Source of the DNA: a virus
Direction: 5' to 3' (one strand)
IMG/VR virus record: IMGVR_UViG_3300032053_000247
Location: 1 to 36,125 of that record
Length of the DNA: 36,125 nucleotides
Below the pieces are notes generated by a model. The model had not been told where the DNA came from. It saw only the letters and a list, made by a program, of their open reading frames with translations, and searched no databases. Of the stretch, positions 15,296-22,589 are shown piece after piece; within the stretch, counting starts at the first letter, position 1; each line of letters starts with the position of its first letter. Both the position numbers and the translations under genes were made by a program.

Positions 15296-16048
15296 TTAAG
15301 TTTCTGAGTACATTAATGATAAATACTGGTCTTTACTAAGATGATATAAAGGTACGATTTTTTCAGAGTCTCCTATTGTTTTAGCTACAATAATATCACC
15401 TTGTCTATAGATCCTTTCAGGGTTTTCTATGTCAAGACGAATAGTCCAAGCTATAGCACGTATAGCATCTGGTTCATCTTCTTTATCTCTTTCAGACCAA
15501 CTAGAAGAATTTTTATTAACCGCTGCTTCATCAGTAACATAAATCCAGTACTCTCTGTTTGTAGTGGTACACCAGCATCTTACAGCATAAACAGGTGCAG
15601 GTTCAGCACCCCATTCAGTTTTCTGAAAGAGTTTATTACCATCTATTTGATATAGCTCATAAACATCTTCAAAGTTGTATTCATATGGATCATTTTTATC
15701 ATCCCATCTCATACGTTTCTTTTTAACCACCTGTTTATCTAAAAGTTTTGGTTGCATTTCCTTAAACAGTTTTTCTACACCGATACAATGAAAGTAACAA
15801 CGTCTAACTTCTTGATTTTTCATAGCTAAAGCATCTTGTACAGTGAATGGTACTATATCATCCCACATTTCATGTACAAACTCTGCAAAATCATTTAATC
15901 CTGGATGTGTAATTACTTCTTTATCAAAGTCTTTAATATCTGAATACTTTGTTTTCCATAAACGTAAAGCATCAGTAAGAGAAAAATCAGTTGTATTATT
16001 AACTGTATACTTGTATTGATCATAATTATTCTGCATCTTCTGTAACAT
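15296..16048 (-). CDS. Conserved hypothetical (250 aa)
   Basis: N-terminal about 110 residues are helical; the C-terminal half is β-rich with many Trp, Cys and Tyr (YAVRCWCTTTNREYWIYVTD) and ends in DAIRAIAWTIRLD...YRQGDIIVAK. No catalytic motif. A second Met at residue 5 is an alternative start. It overlaps the upstream gene by 23 nt. Function not recognised. Confidence 0.65.
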   Translation of the reverse strand: MLQKMQNNYDQYKYTVNNTTDFSLTDALRLWKTKYSDIKDFDKEVITHPGLNDFAEFVHEMWDDIVPFTVQDALAMKNQEVRRCYFHCIGVEKLFKEMQPKLLDKQVVKKKRMRWDDKNDPYEYNFEDVYELYQIDGNKLFQKTEWGAEPAPVYAVRCWCTTTNREYWIYVTDEAAVNKNSSSWSERDKEDEPDAIRAIAWTIRLDIENPERIYRQGDIIVAKTIGDSEKIVPLYHLSKDQYLSLMYSET

Positions 16049-16724
16049 TTAATTTTAATAATTCTAAGTATATTTCTTTTTCTTCATTATTTCTTGTTCC
16101 TATTGGAATACTATTTATCTGATAGATAAGATCATCACCATCATTTTCAAAATCACTACGCATTAAATCATAGTTATGCCATATATCAACAAATTCATTT
16201 TGAGTAGGGTCATTGTGAAAATTAGTAGTAACTTTATCTAACTGATTTTGAAATAAGTCATCAAATTCAAGAGTAAACTTTGTATGCTCAGGTGTTGTAA
16301 ACCCATTTATCATATGAAACGTAGAGTTTACATTACACTCTTCAGCTTCAATAGCAATTTCAAACTGGTCAAACCATAATGATTTAGGAATATGTATTTG
16401 TATATCACAATCATATTCTACAGTATTGTCTTCACCATAATGACCTGTGCCGGTAAAAGATTTACTTTTAATATCATATACCGCTTCACCATTAGCTGAG
16501 AACTCACCAGCCCATGAACCATAATCTAGATAGTCATTCATATAATCAACTAATGCATCTATCTTTTTATCTTCACCTCCATAGCCTCCTATCTTTTCAC
16601 CATCCACTTCAAACCAGCACCATCCTGAATCTCCACCACCTTCCCATCCAAGTTTGACTTCTTTACCTTCTAATACTAGTTGATCTAAATATTCTATAAG
16701 CTCTGTTCTTTTTTGTAGTGTCAT
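16026..16724 (-). CDS. Conserved hypothetical, GGGDSG-motif protein
   Basis: 232 residues, very acidic. The N-terminal segment LGWEGGGDSGWCWFEVDG (about 24-41) and a later SWAGEFSANGEAVYD look like a β-sheet scaffold I have seen in uncharacterised bacterial/phage proteins. The C-terminal half is acidic and helical. No membrane segment. Cytoplasmic; function unknown. Confidence 0.65.
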   Translation of the reverse strand: MTLQKRTELIEYLDQLVLEGKEVKLGWEGGGDSGWCWFEVDGEKIGGYGGEDKKIDALVDYMNDYLDYGSWAGEFSANGEAVYDIKSKSFTGTGHYGEDNTVEYDCDIQIHIPKSLWFDQFEIAIEAEECNVNSTFHMINGFTTPEHTKFTLEFDDLFQNQLDKVTTNFHNDPTQNEFVDIWHNYDLMRSDFENDGDDLIYQINSIPIGTRNNEEKEIYLELLKLNVTEDAE

Positions 16725-16729
16725 AATTT

Positions 16730-17107
16730 TTAGTTTATGTAATCTAATTTTTTTTCTGCTATTTCTTTAAGTAGTTTTCTACCATCACCGGGTTTATACA
16801 TCCATCCTTCGATAGACATAAGATCTAGGTATTGTTTGATAGTAGGGATAAAACCTATATCTTCTTTGACATGCTGTTCACCAATAAACCTAACAGGTAT
16901 GTTTTTACCATCAGAATTAGTAATTACAGTGCCAAAGATTTGTTCACACCAGAAGATACCTTCTGAGTGGTGACGCAATGCTCGATGTCTCATGTCTGGA
17001 TAATGAGCTTTAGTCTCATCAAAAAAATTATGAATGTCAATGTAGTCCTCCCACTTTCCTCCAAACTGCTTAGCCGAGCTGATACTGTGATGATACGGGT
17101 GCGACAT
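16730..17107 (-). CDS. DUF6915-like protein
   Basis: 125 residues. The sequence order MSHPYHH, S..KQFGG, Y..IHNFFDETKAH, RHRALRHHSEGIF, CE..FG, IPVRFIGEQHVKEDIG and IPT is a close match to a His-rich family widespread in bacteria and phages that I know as DUF6915. The conserved His residues suggest metal binding, but no activity is established. An HNH gene overlaps its 5' end by 38 nt. Confidence 0.75.
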   Translation of the reverse strand: MSHPYHHSISSAKQFGGKWEDYIDIHNFFDETKAHYPDMRHRALRHHSEGIFWCEQIFGTVITNSDGKNIPVRFIGEQHVKEDIGFIPTIKQYLDLMSIEGWMYKPGDGRKLLKEIAEKKLDYIN

Positions 17108-17693
17108 AGTCTTTTAAGTTTAAATTATTATAAATACTAATTATTAATTGAAGAAACTCATCGTAAGTTTGCTGCATTTTACCAGTATTACATCTTTTAC
17201 AAGCTGTTACTGTATTTTTTGTTGTATAATGATGATTAGAGTCTATTCTATCTATACCATTGTAGGTAATAGGAATTCCAGTTCTAACTTCATTAGTACC
17301 AGGTTTAGTCAATTTATATACTTGTTTGGGTGGTATATTACAATAATGACAGTTCTGTTGCAGTAAATATTTAAACTCTTTATATGTAAGATGAAACTCT
17401 AAATTTCTTTCTTTAGCATGTTTTTTATATACATATAAAAGAGCTTTATAACCTACTTCAGGATCTCTTTTATCTTCATAAAGATATTTGTAAGTTCTAC
17501 AAGGATATTTACCACAGCATACTGTAGTACCATTTAATATATTACCTACTTGAGTTTCCCATTCTTTACCACATCTACATCTAACTTTAACTTTTCTTTG
17601 TCTATTTCTAGTACCTTCTCCAAGATAAGTTAGTAATGTATTTTTACCGACTTTAGTTTTAATAATTTCACCTATTGTAAATACATGTTTCAT
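17070..17693 (-). CDS. HNH homing endonuclease-like protein
   Basis: 207 residues. N-terminal half: basic with a Cys cluster (CRCGKEW ... TVCCGKYPC), a zinc ribbon-like DNA-binding part. C-terminal half: CHYCNIPP (zinc CxxC), then GIDRIDSNHHYT, N-T-V-T-A-C-K-R-C-N, the classic HNH/NUMOD-type phage endonuclease core. The C-terminus runs 38 nt into the following DUF6915-like gene, as if the gene had inserted beside it. Free-standing homing endonuclease is the likely role. Confidence 0.85.
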   Translation of the reverse strand: MKHVFTIGEIIKTKVGKNTLLTYLGEGTRNRQRKVKVRCRCGKEWETQVGNILNGTTVCCGKYPCRTYKYLYEDKRDPEVGYKALLYVYKKHAKERNLEFHLTYKEFKYLLQQNCHYCNIPPKQVYKLTKPGTNEVRTGIPITYNGIDRIDSNHHYTTKNTVTACKRCNTGKMQQTYDEFLQLIISIYNNLNLKDYVAPVSSQYQLG

Positions 17694-17754
17694 AAAAGAT
17701 TATTTAATTGTACACTATAAATATACAACTATATAATCGTTTTAACAAATTCAA

Positions 17755-18141
17755 TTAGTTTAATCTGTTTTCAGAAAATCCCATTTCTTTTGCTTTTTCG
17801 GGATTAAGTTCTATCCAGCTATGACAGTTACGACAAGCAGCTAACCATGTACTTATTTTAAGGTAGTTTTCTCCCCGACCTGCTTTATGGTGTACATCTG
17901 TAGCTTTTATCGTACAGTCTTTTAGTTTAGCTTCACAATGAGGATGTATTACAAGAAATGCTGTACGTAGTTTAGAATACTCATCAACAGTTTCCTTCAT
18001 CTTTTGAGACATAGGAGCTATTGCTTTAGGTTTTTCTAGTTTATACCAGCATTCCTTGCAGTATTTCTCTTTACCATGTGATTTCCAGATGTGTTTGTTA
18101 ACACCACATCCAGCACATAGTTTTAATTTAGATTGAATCAT
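17755..18141 (-). CDS. HNH nuclease with N-terminal zinc knuckle
   Basis: 128 residues from the chosen start (MIQSKLKLCAGCG); an ATG 14 codons upstream would add a hydrophobic stretch and a much longer overlap, so I prefer the inner one. CAGC...CKEC forms a zinc knuckle. HPHCEAKLKDCTIKATDVHHKAGR and CRNCHSWIE supply the HNH core (Cys pair, VHH, CxxCH). The layout resembles NinG/Rap-like or small phage HNH nucleases that act on recombination intermediates; the substrate is unknown. Confidence 0.8.
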   Translation of the reverse strand: MIQSKLKLCAGCGVNKHIWKSHGKEKYCKECWYKLEKPKAIAPMSQKMKETVDEYSKLRTAFLVIHPHCEAKLKDCTIKATDVHHKAGRGENYLKISTWLAACRNCHSWIELNPEKAKEMGFSENRLN

Positions 18142-18376
18142 TATTGTAGTTATTAGGATCGTCAATAAGTTTAATATCTTCAATAGTTTTATGAAGTTTT
18201 GGTCTTATAATAACACCACCTTTGACTGATCTACCTAATATACCCACAGGTTGTCTGATATATTCTATCTCAATATCACCTGCTGACATAATCTTATCTA
18301 ATAATAACGTATCCATTTCATTTTCTGGTACTAACACTAACTGTGTATGACCATTGGTTATAAATAAATGTTCCAT
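18128..18376 (-). CDS. Hypothetical protein (82 aa)
   Basis: β-rich N-terminus (FITNGHTQLVLVPENEMD) and an acidic tail (LIDDPNNYNND). No membrane segment or known motif. The 3' end overlaps the HNH gene start by 14 nt. Unrecognised. Confidence 0.6.
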   Translation of the reverse strand: MEHLFITNGHTQLVLVPENEMDTLLLDKIMSAGDIEIEYIRQPVGILGRSVKGGVIIRPKLHKTIEDIKLIDDPNNYNNDSI

Positions 18377-18388
18377 TGGGTTAAGGGT

Positions 18389-18691
18389 TTACTTTTTTTT
18401 AAATATTTCTTCAACTTGGTTTACTATTTCTGGTTCAACATCTAATATGATTTCATACAGAGGTAGTAGTTTACTACAGAGTGACCGCATCAGAATATAG
18501 TGTTTTGTGTCTAACATCTCAGATATAACTTCAGATGGTACTTCAGTGTCCACTTCAATAGTTCCAAACTTAGTAGGTATATTCTGAGATATTACTTTCT
18601 TTTCAAATACTTTTTCATATTGATCCTTAATAGATTTAGAAAACAAGTAGATGAAAACAATCTCTTCGTTTGTTAAGTTGTGATAGCTCAT
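18389..18691 (-). CDS. Hypothetical helical protein (100 aa)
   Basis: Helical throughout, with a Phe/Tyr-rich N-terminal helix (EEIVFIYLFSKSIKDQYEKVF) and an acidic C-terminal helix (EPEIVNQVEEIFKKK). Its start overlaps the upstream stop by ATGA-type coupling (18688-18691). No motif recognised. Confidence 0.6.
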   Translation of the reverse strand: MSYHNLTNEEIVFIYLFSKSIKDQYEKVFEKKVISQNIPTKFGTIEVDTEVPSEVISEMLDTKHYILMRSLCSKLLPLYEIILDVEPEIVNQVEEIFKKK

Positions 18692-19227
18692 GATAGTTTA
18701 GGGAATATTCCTTTGTTTTGTAAATATGTGACAATTTCTTTTTCGCTTGCCAAGTTATGAATATCTACTCTAGTAACATCCATTCCTACCTGATTATCTT
18801 TGCACATTTCAACAACTCTTTTAACGGTTTTTGAGTTTGGAAACATTTTTAATAAAATAGCATCCACTTGACTATTTACTATCTCTCTTTTCCAGTTATA
18901 CAGTGCTTGTTCAGCACGTCTAGCTGCTTCTGTTAGATAATATTGTCTAATCATTGGTAGCTTTTTGATTTCTTCCGGGGTGTAAACATCTTTAGAATAA
19001 AGAATGTCATTCAAAACAGATCTTTCTTTTTCACTTAGAAAGTCTTCTTTGATTTTACTAGCATCTTGTCCTTTAAAGGTTTTCCCAAATAGCACGATTT
19101 CTCGTGTGGGTTGATTTTCAAGCTTATAAACATAATGCTTGTTTGTATCTGTATACACTACAGACATCTTGTTAGCTTCAACGCTAATTGTTTTGTTCTC
19201 GTTAACGAGATTTGGTTTTTTAAGCAT
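18688..19227 (-). CDS. Conserved hypothetical (179 aa)
   Basis: Start chosen at MLKKPNLVNENKT (ATG 19227): a longer frame runs back into the upstream terminator and its early residues look non-coding. The body has VVYTDTNKHYVYKLE (β-hairpin), VLFGKTFKGQDASKIK, then a helical half rich in Lys/Arg/Glu (LTEAARRAEQALYNWKREI). No known motif. First gene after an internal terminator, so probably fed by read-through. Confidence 0.65.
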   Translation of the reverse strand: MLKKPNLVNENKTISVEANKMSVVYTDTNKHYVYKLENQPTREIVLFGKTFKGQDASKIKEDFLSEKERSVLNDILYSKDVYTPEEIKKLPMIRQYYLTEAARRAEQALYNWKREIVNSQVDAILLKMFPNSKTVKRVVEMCKDNQVGMDVTRVDIHNLASEKEIVTYLQNKGIFPKLS

Positions 19228-19244
19228 AATAGTAGCTTTTATGT

Positions 19245-19285
19245 GGTTTTTAAATAAGAAAAGGGATGAGTTACCCCATCCCTTT
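19245..19285 (-). terminator. Rho-independent terminator
   Basis: On the minus strand, AAAGGGATG (19285-19277) pairs perfectly (9 bp) with CATCCCTTT (19268-19260) around an 8-nt loop, and TTCTTATTT follows. It ends the unit that starts at the promoter near 19575-19605. Confidence 0.75.
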
Positions 19286-19316
19286 ACAGATATATACAAG
19301 TTGTTATGTAAAATTC

Positions 19317-19559
19317 TTATTCTTCTTCAGGTTTATAGTCAATATCTTTATCAACTACAATATCTACAGGAGGAACGTCTGGATCATCCACTTTTTCTCT
19401 ACGTTTGAATTTGTTTTCAAGCACTGAACCAAAGAATGGATTTTCTATAACATCTCCAAAGTTGATTGACAAAAGGTATTCAAACTCTTCATCACTCATC
19501 TCTAAATATTGTTCTACAGATATTTCTATCACCTTACCATTTGGTAGATTATAAAACAT
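19317..19559 (-). CDS. Hypothetical acidic protein (80 aa)
   Basis: Start chosen at MFYNLPNGKVIEISVEQYLE; six more residues are possible upstream. A short β/α start with ISVEQYLEMSDEEFEYLLS is followed by NPFFGSVL and a strongly acidic tail (DDPDVPPVDIVVDKDIDYKPEEE). It is flanked by its own promoter (TSS only a few nt upstream of the ATG) and a strong terminator, so it seems separately expressed. Small, acidic and independently controlled: a possible host-interaction protein, but that is inference. Confidence 0.65.
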   Translation of the reverse strand: MFYNLPNGKVIEISVEQYLEMSDEEFEYLLSINFGDVIENPFFGSVLENKFKRREKVDDPDVPPVDIVVDKDIDYKPEEE

Positions 19560-19574
19560 TTGCACTAATTTGTA

Positions 19575-19605
19575 CAAACTTAATTCATAATCATCACATT
19601 ACCAA
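19575..19605 (-). promoter_or_regulatory. Bacteroidota-type promoter for the 19317-19559 gene
   Basis: Minus strand ATTG (one mismatch to TTTG), 20-nt spacer, then TAAGTTTG (19582-19575), an exact TAnnTTTG element. Transcription would start about 10 nt before the chosen ATG at 19559. Confidence 0.5.
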
Positions 19606-19635
19606 TACATTACAAAATTATGTAATAGTATACAG

Positions 19636-19791
19636 CTATGCTTTTATCTTCTTAAGATCTCTAACCACCTTTTTCCAGTATGCGTTAGTCTTATTGATAG
19701 CTTCTTGTCTATTATCAAGTTTTTTCTTTAACTCTTCGTTTTCAGCAATTACACTGTTTACGCTGAACATATTTTTAATCAGCTTTAACAT
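19636..19791 (-). CDS. Small coiled-coil membrane-proximal protein (51 aa)
   Basis: Starts MLKLIKNMFSVNSVIAENEE and continues LKKKLDNRQEAINKTNAYWKK to a basic end, stop TAG. A short hydrophobic start leads into a heptad-rich helix. I recognise similar N-E-E-L-K-K-K...N-A-Y-W-K-K proteins from Bacteroidota phages but know no function. Confidence 0.6.
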   Translation of the reverse strand: MLKLIKNMFSVNSVIAENEELKKKLDNRQEAINKTNAYWKKVVRDLKKIKA

Positions 19792-19814
19792 AATCGGGTT
19801 TTTTAATTAGTGAA

Positions 19815-20099
19815 TTAATGTCTTGTTCTTGGTTTAGGAGATTGCGGGTGTCCATAACTAGGTCTATTATACGGTATGTATATAGGTCTATAAGGACGGT
19901 AGTAATAAAAGTTGTTAAACCTAAACGGATCATAATACGGAGTCATCTGTATATAATTACTACTAGATGGTTCTCTATACTCTCTCATTATAGTCTTAAC
20001 TTTTTTACCCGAACTATCAGTTGTATATGTAACTGTAGTTTTATAAATGGTATCACATGATGTGACACCCAATAACAGAATAAATAATAACTTTTTCAT
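19815..20099 (-). CDS. Small lipoprotein, Tyr/Pro/Arg-rich
   Basis: 94 residues. MKKLLFILLLGVTSC gives a textbook lipoprotein signal (lipobox VTSC, Cys15). The mature part is about 80 residues with a Tyr/Pro/Arg-rich low-complexity tail (FYYYRPYRPIYIPYNRPSYG), typical of extended surface lipoproteins in Bacteroidota. An in-frame extension into the tmRNA was rejected. It lies 13 nt downstream of the tmRNA 3' end and could be co-transcribed with it. Confidence 0.75.
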   Translation of the reverse strand: MKKLLFILLLGVTSCDTIYKTTVTYTTDSSGKKVKTIMREYREPSSSNYIQMTPYYDPFRFNNFYYYRPYRPIYIPYNRPSYGHPQSPKPRTRH

Positions 20100-20111
20100 A
20101 CTTAAAAATTT

Positions 20112-20513
20112 TAGTGGAGGTAGTGGGATTCGAACCCACGTCCAATAAAGAAGACAATAAGTAAAACGTATCACATGCTTAGTACTGATCATTTCGTTGA
20201 TGTCAACAAAATGGTCTGCACCGTAAGGGGTTGACCGTTTATGGTCCGGATCCACCACTTGGTTTATTTAAAGTCTCGAACCAAGAACATTGACTATGCT
20301 TGTAACTTTCTGTTGCCAGGTTGTTACCACCCCGTATGTTAGGCAGCTATTGCTACTTCACCGAAGATAGACGCAAGAATTGCATCACCTTCTTCTACAC
20401 GCTGAAGAGAAGTCTTAGCGTTTATTTTTTAGCTCCGTGATTAAAGTGGTTTGAGAACCTTCCCACTGCATGTTTACCTACCTCTCGCTAAACTGTCGAT
20501 ACCTGTTACCCCC
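20112..20513 (-). ncRNA. ssrA: Transfer-messenger RNA (tmRNA) encoded by the phage
   Basis: 5' end GGGGGTA (20513-20507) pairs with TACCTCC (20122-20116), including the conserved G3-U pair recognised by AlaRS; discriminator A at 20115; next comes CTA, not CCA, so the host must add or repair CCA. The T-arm GTGGGTTCGAATCCCAC is intact. GGTAGGTAAACATGCAGTGG near the 5' end matches the Bacteroidota-type tmRNA start as I remember it. The resume region AAAAAATAAAC-GCT aligns with E. coli AAAAAATAGTC-GCA. The tag frame runs 20419-20339: AKTSLQRVEEGDAILASI, then FGEVAIAA and TAA, 26 residues, much longer than the usual host tag (GENNYALAA type). It would rescue stalled ribosomes and mark products for proteolysis. 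About 402 nt. Confidence 0.93.
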
Positions 20514-20515
20514 AT

Positions 20516-20573
20516 ATAATGTGGTATATAATACACAAATACGTACATAAAAGTGTAATATACACCACATTAT
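20516..20573. repeat. Inverted repeat just upstream of the tmRNA
   Basis: ATAATGTGGT (20516-20525) is an exact inverted match of ACCACATTAT (20564-20573), enclosing a second imperfect pair (AATACAC with GTGTAAT). The outer arm ends 2 nt before the tmRNA 5' end. No T-run follows on either strand, so it is not an ordinary terminator; it could be a processing hairpin for the tmRNA leader or a protein-binding dyad. Confidence 0.5.
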
Positions 20574-20585
20574 TCTAACAAATGA

Positions 20586-20804
20586 TTAATTTTCAAAGAA
20601 TTCAATAGATTCTGGACTACCCGTGAGCTTTTTATATATAATTTGAGCTTTAGCAGCATTTACAGCTGTTTTATAACCAGAAAGTGCTAAATCAGCTACT
20701 TTCAAATCTTTATTTTGTTGATAGAGATTATTAAAATGATCACCCATATCTTTAGTTACATTTATAACATCTGTTACACCTTTTGTTTTAATTGTTTTTG
20801 ACAT
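20586..20804 (-). CDS. Hypothetical protein (72 aa)
   Basis: Helical and basic: VTDVINVTKDMGDHFNNLY, then QQNKDLKVADLALSGYKTAV, NAAKAQIIYKKL, ending in IEFFEN. I recognise the A-K-A-Q-I-I-Y-K-K-L-T-G helix from other phage small proteins but know no function. It overlaps the upstream gene by 17 nt. The tmRNA begins 72 nt downstream. Confidence 0.6.
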   Translation of the reverse strand: MSKTIKTKGVTDVINVTKDMGDHFNNLYQQNKDLKVADLALSGYKTAVNAAKAQIIYKKLTGSPESIEFFEN

Positions 20805-21306
20805 AATTTTTGATTTGTCTAGTTAATAATAATTGTTTACGTTTAATTTCTACCATTTCTTGTGGGATATCCTGTTTAAAAAGCTTATTTCTACCTATTA
20901 TTATTCTACAGACGTAATAATCCGAAAGATTAATACATTGTATTTTGTTAGATTTTCTATAATACGATCTATCTTTTTCCAAATTAGCTTTTGCCCATTT
21001 TTTTCTGTAAAGTTGTCTTTCTTGTCTGTGCACTTTACCATATATTCTTATTTTCTCTCTTTCTTTCTCAGCAAACTCAAAATCTATTTTTCTTCTTGAT
21101 TTTACATATTCTCTTGCTGTTTTTTTATATTTTTCGAGATGGTTTTTTCTCCATTTATCTCCACTTTCTATATTCTTTTTAGCACATCTATAACTTAAAT
21201 ATGTTTTTTTTTCTCCTGAAGATAATGTTTTTGTTTTATTAAATGTAACCCATCTAATACCACCACAATGAGAACATATTTTATCAGGAATATCTATTGT
21301 AGCCAT
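20788..21306 (-). CDS. Zinc-ribbon, Lys/Arg-rich protein (homing-endonuclease-like)
   Basis: 172 residues. An N-terminal CSHC knuckle (IDIPDKICSHCGG) is followed by a long Lys/Arg/Glu helical region (WRKNHLEKYKKTAREYVKSR). The C-terminal LSDYYVCRII...DIPQEMVEIKRKQLLLTRQIK motif occurs in many phage HNH-like and mobile proteins. No HNH triad is visible, so it may be a DNA-binding relic of a homing endonuclease or a distinct DNA-binding protein. Confidence 0.65.
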   Translation of the reverse strand: MATIDIPDKICSHCGGIRWVTFNKTKTLSSGEKKTYLSYRCAKKNIESGDKWRKNHLEKYKKTAREYVKSRRKIDFEFAEKEREKIRIYGKVHRQERQLYRKKWAKANLEKDRSYYRKSNKIQCINLSDYYVCRIIIGRNKLFKQDIPQEMVEIKRKQLLLTRQIKNYVKNN

Positions 21307-21319
21307 AAGTTAGTAATTT

Positions 21320-21529
21320 TTAAGAGATGTCTGTTAATTCTACATCATTTATTATCATATTATTCCAATCCCAAGTTATTTCATGATCTAGAAATAACAT
21401 TTTAAGATTGTCTAATTGTGTATTTAAAGGAAAAAGCATTGGCATGTTTGACAAGTTAATATTTGTCGGTGATACTGTAAAATGAATATACTGACCTGAC
21501 TTCTTATGCTTGATAACCTTATACATCAT
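21320..21529 (-). CDS. Hypothetical protein (69 aa)
   Basis: A β-type start (MYKVIKHKKSGQYIHFTVSP) leads into LDHEITWDWNNMIINDVELTDIS. No motif or membrane segment. It is coupled to the upstream gene by an ATGA overlap. Unrecognised. Confidence 0.55.
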   Translation of the reverse strand: MMYKVIKHKKSGQYIHFTVSPTNINLSNMPMLFPLNTQLDNLKMLFLDHEITWDWNNMIINDVELTDIS

Positions 21530-21681
21530 ATGTCTTCTTTTTTAATAGGTATTCTAATTCCAAAGTTTAACCACCGAAATTCTATATCCATATAGATTAA
21601 ATCCCATTCATAATAATGGTCACGGTTGATAAGCATTGTAGGAAGAATGTAAATGTTCTTTGAGTCTTTGAAGAATTTCAT
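21526..21681 (-). CDS. Small hypothetical protein (51 aa)
   Basis: The frame MKFFKDSKNIYILPTMLINR is followed by DHYYEWDLIYMDIEFRWLNF and GIRIPIKKEDI, stop TGA overlapping the next ATG (ATGA). Aromatic-rich; no known family. Tight coupling and an A-rich upstream leader support it. Confidence 0.5.
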   Translation of the reverse strand: MKFFKDSKNIYILPTMLINRDHYYEWDLIYMDIEFRWLNFGIRIPIKKEDI

Positions 21682-21692
21682 TAGTATTGGAT

Positions 21693-22139
21693 TTATATAT
21701 GTTTTAAGTCTTCTTCACAAAACCAGTCATCAGGCATGACATCATCATCAATGATATCATCTTCAAAGATAAAGAAATTATTAACATCTTTACAGGGACG
21801 ACATAATGTTTCTTCTTCTACCTCAAGTTTTTTAATGTATCTAGTATCAATGCTACTAACATTACCATCATTATCTACATTAATGTGCCAGCTATATTTA
21901 TATTCAAAAAGATGTAGATCATTAGGTTGAGCACCATTATATTCATCTTGACAAACATGGAAATGCCATGTTCTTAAGTCTTTAAGATCTTCATCTTGTA
22001 TTGATATCTTACCTATGACTTCTTCATCTAAATCATATTCTTCACCCTCTTCACCATTGTTATTCGTTATAGGTTTAAATTTAACTTTTTCACCATGAAA
22101 AAATACTAAACCGTTTATAATTACATATTTTTGTTCCAT
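21693..22139 (-). CDS. Hypothetical acidic protein (148 aa)
   Basis: Very acidic (GEEGEEYDLDEEV ... FEDDIIDDDVMPDDWFCEEDL) with a RTWHFHVCQDEYNG and HINVDNDGNV β-rich centre. A CRPCKD knuckle is present near residue 113. No membrane segment. Lies between two hairpins/terminators; function unknown. Confidence 0.6.
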   Translation of the reverse strand: MEQKYVIINGLVFFHGEKVKFKPITNNNGEEGEEYDLDEEVIGKISIQDEDLKDLRTWHFHVCQDEYNGAQPNDLHLFEYKYSWHINVDNDGNVSSIDTRYIKKLEVEEETLCRPCKDVNNFFIFEDDIIDDDVMPDDWFCEEDLKHI

Positions 22140-22144
22140 AAATA

Positions 22145-22181
22145 TAAATTAAATCCCCCAGAATATAATTCCAGGGGATTT
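22145..22181 (-). terminator. Rho-independent terminator
   Basis: On the minus strand AAATCCCC (22181-22174) pairs with GGGGATTT (22158-22151), 8 bp, with a 15-nt loop that can form an inner helix (GAAT/ATTC), then AATTTATATTT. It sits between the genes at 22188-22589 and 21693-22139. Confidence 0.55.
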
Positions 22182-22187
22182 GGTTAG

Positions 22188-22589
22188 TTAATTATCATTT
22201 CTTTTCTTATAGCTTCTCATTGCTTCAGCTTTGAAGTTACGGTACTTACTGATGAATTCATCTTTATCACTGTTGCAAAATTGAAACAGCATTGTCATAC
22301 CAGCAAATACAGAATTCTTTTCATCACTCAAATGATCTATTTTAGAATACTCCCAAGTAGTAAATATTCTTTCTGCTTCGTTTACAGTTTCATCAAATGC
22401 TTTTTCTAGAATACCTGTTTTTGTAACCATGTTACGTGGCGCATCATCACTGTCATTAAACAACTTATCAATAAGATAAGCATGGTTGATCATTTCGTAA
22501 AATACTGAAGCAGTAAGAAAATCTGCTCTGTCTGTTGTAATTCCTAAGCTTTTCTCGAAGGTTTCTTCTTCGTGATTAAATTTTACCAT
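22188..22589 (-). CDS. Hypothetical protein (133 aa)
   Basis: Helical, acidic N-terminus, basic C-terminus (FKAEAMRSYKKRNDN). Contains KSLGITTDRADFLTASVFYE and FAGMTMLFQFCNSDKDEFI. No motif. It overlaps the upstream gene by 14 nt. Unrecognised. Confidence 0.6.
   Translation of the reverse strand: MVKFNHEEETFEKSLGITTDRADFLTASVFYEMINHAYLIDKLFNDSDDAPRNMVTKTGILEKAFDETVNEAERIFTTWEYSKIDHLSDEKNSVFAGMTMLFQFCNSDKDEFISKYRNFKAEAMRSYKKRNDN

Noticed and set aside
20100-20258. In-frame N-terminal extension of the lipoprotein gene at 19815.
   Set aside because: The extension lies inside the tmRNA, and the Met at 20099 begins a perfect lipoprotein signal.
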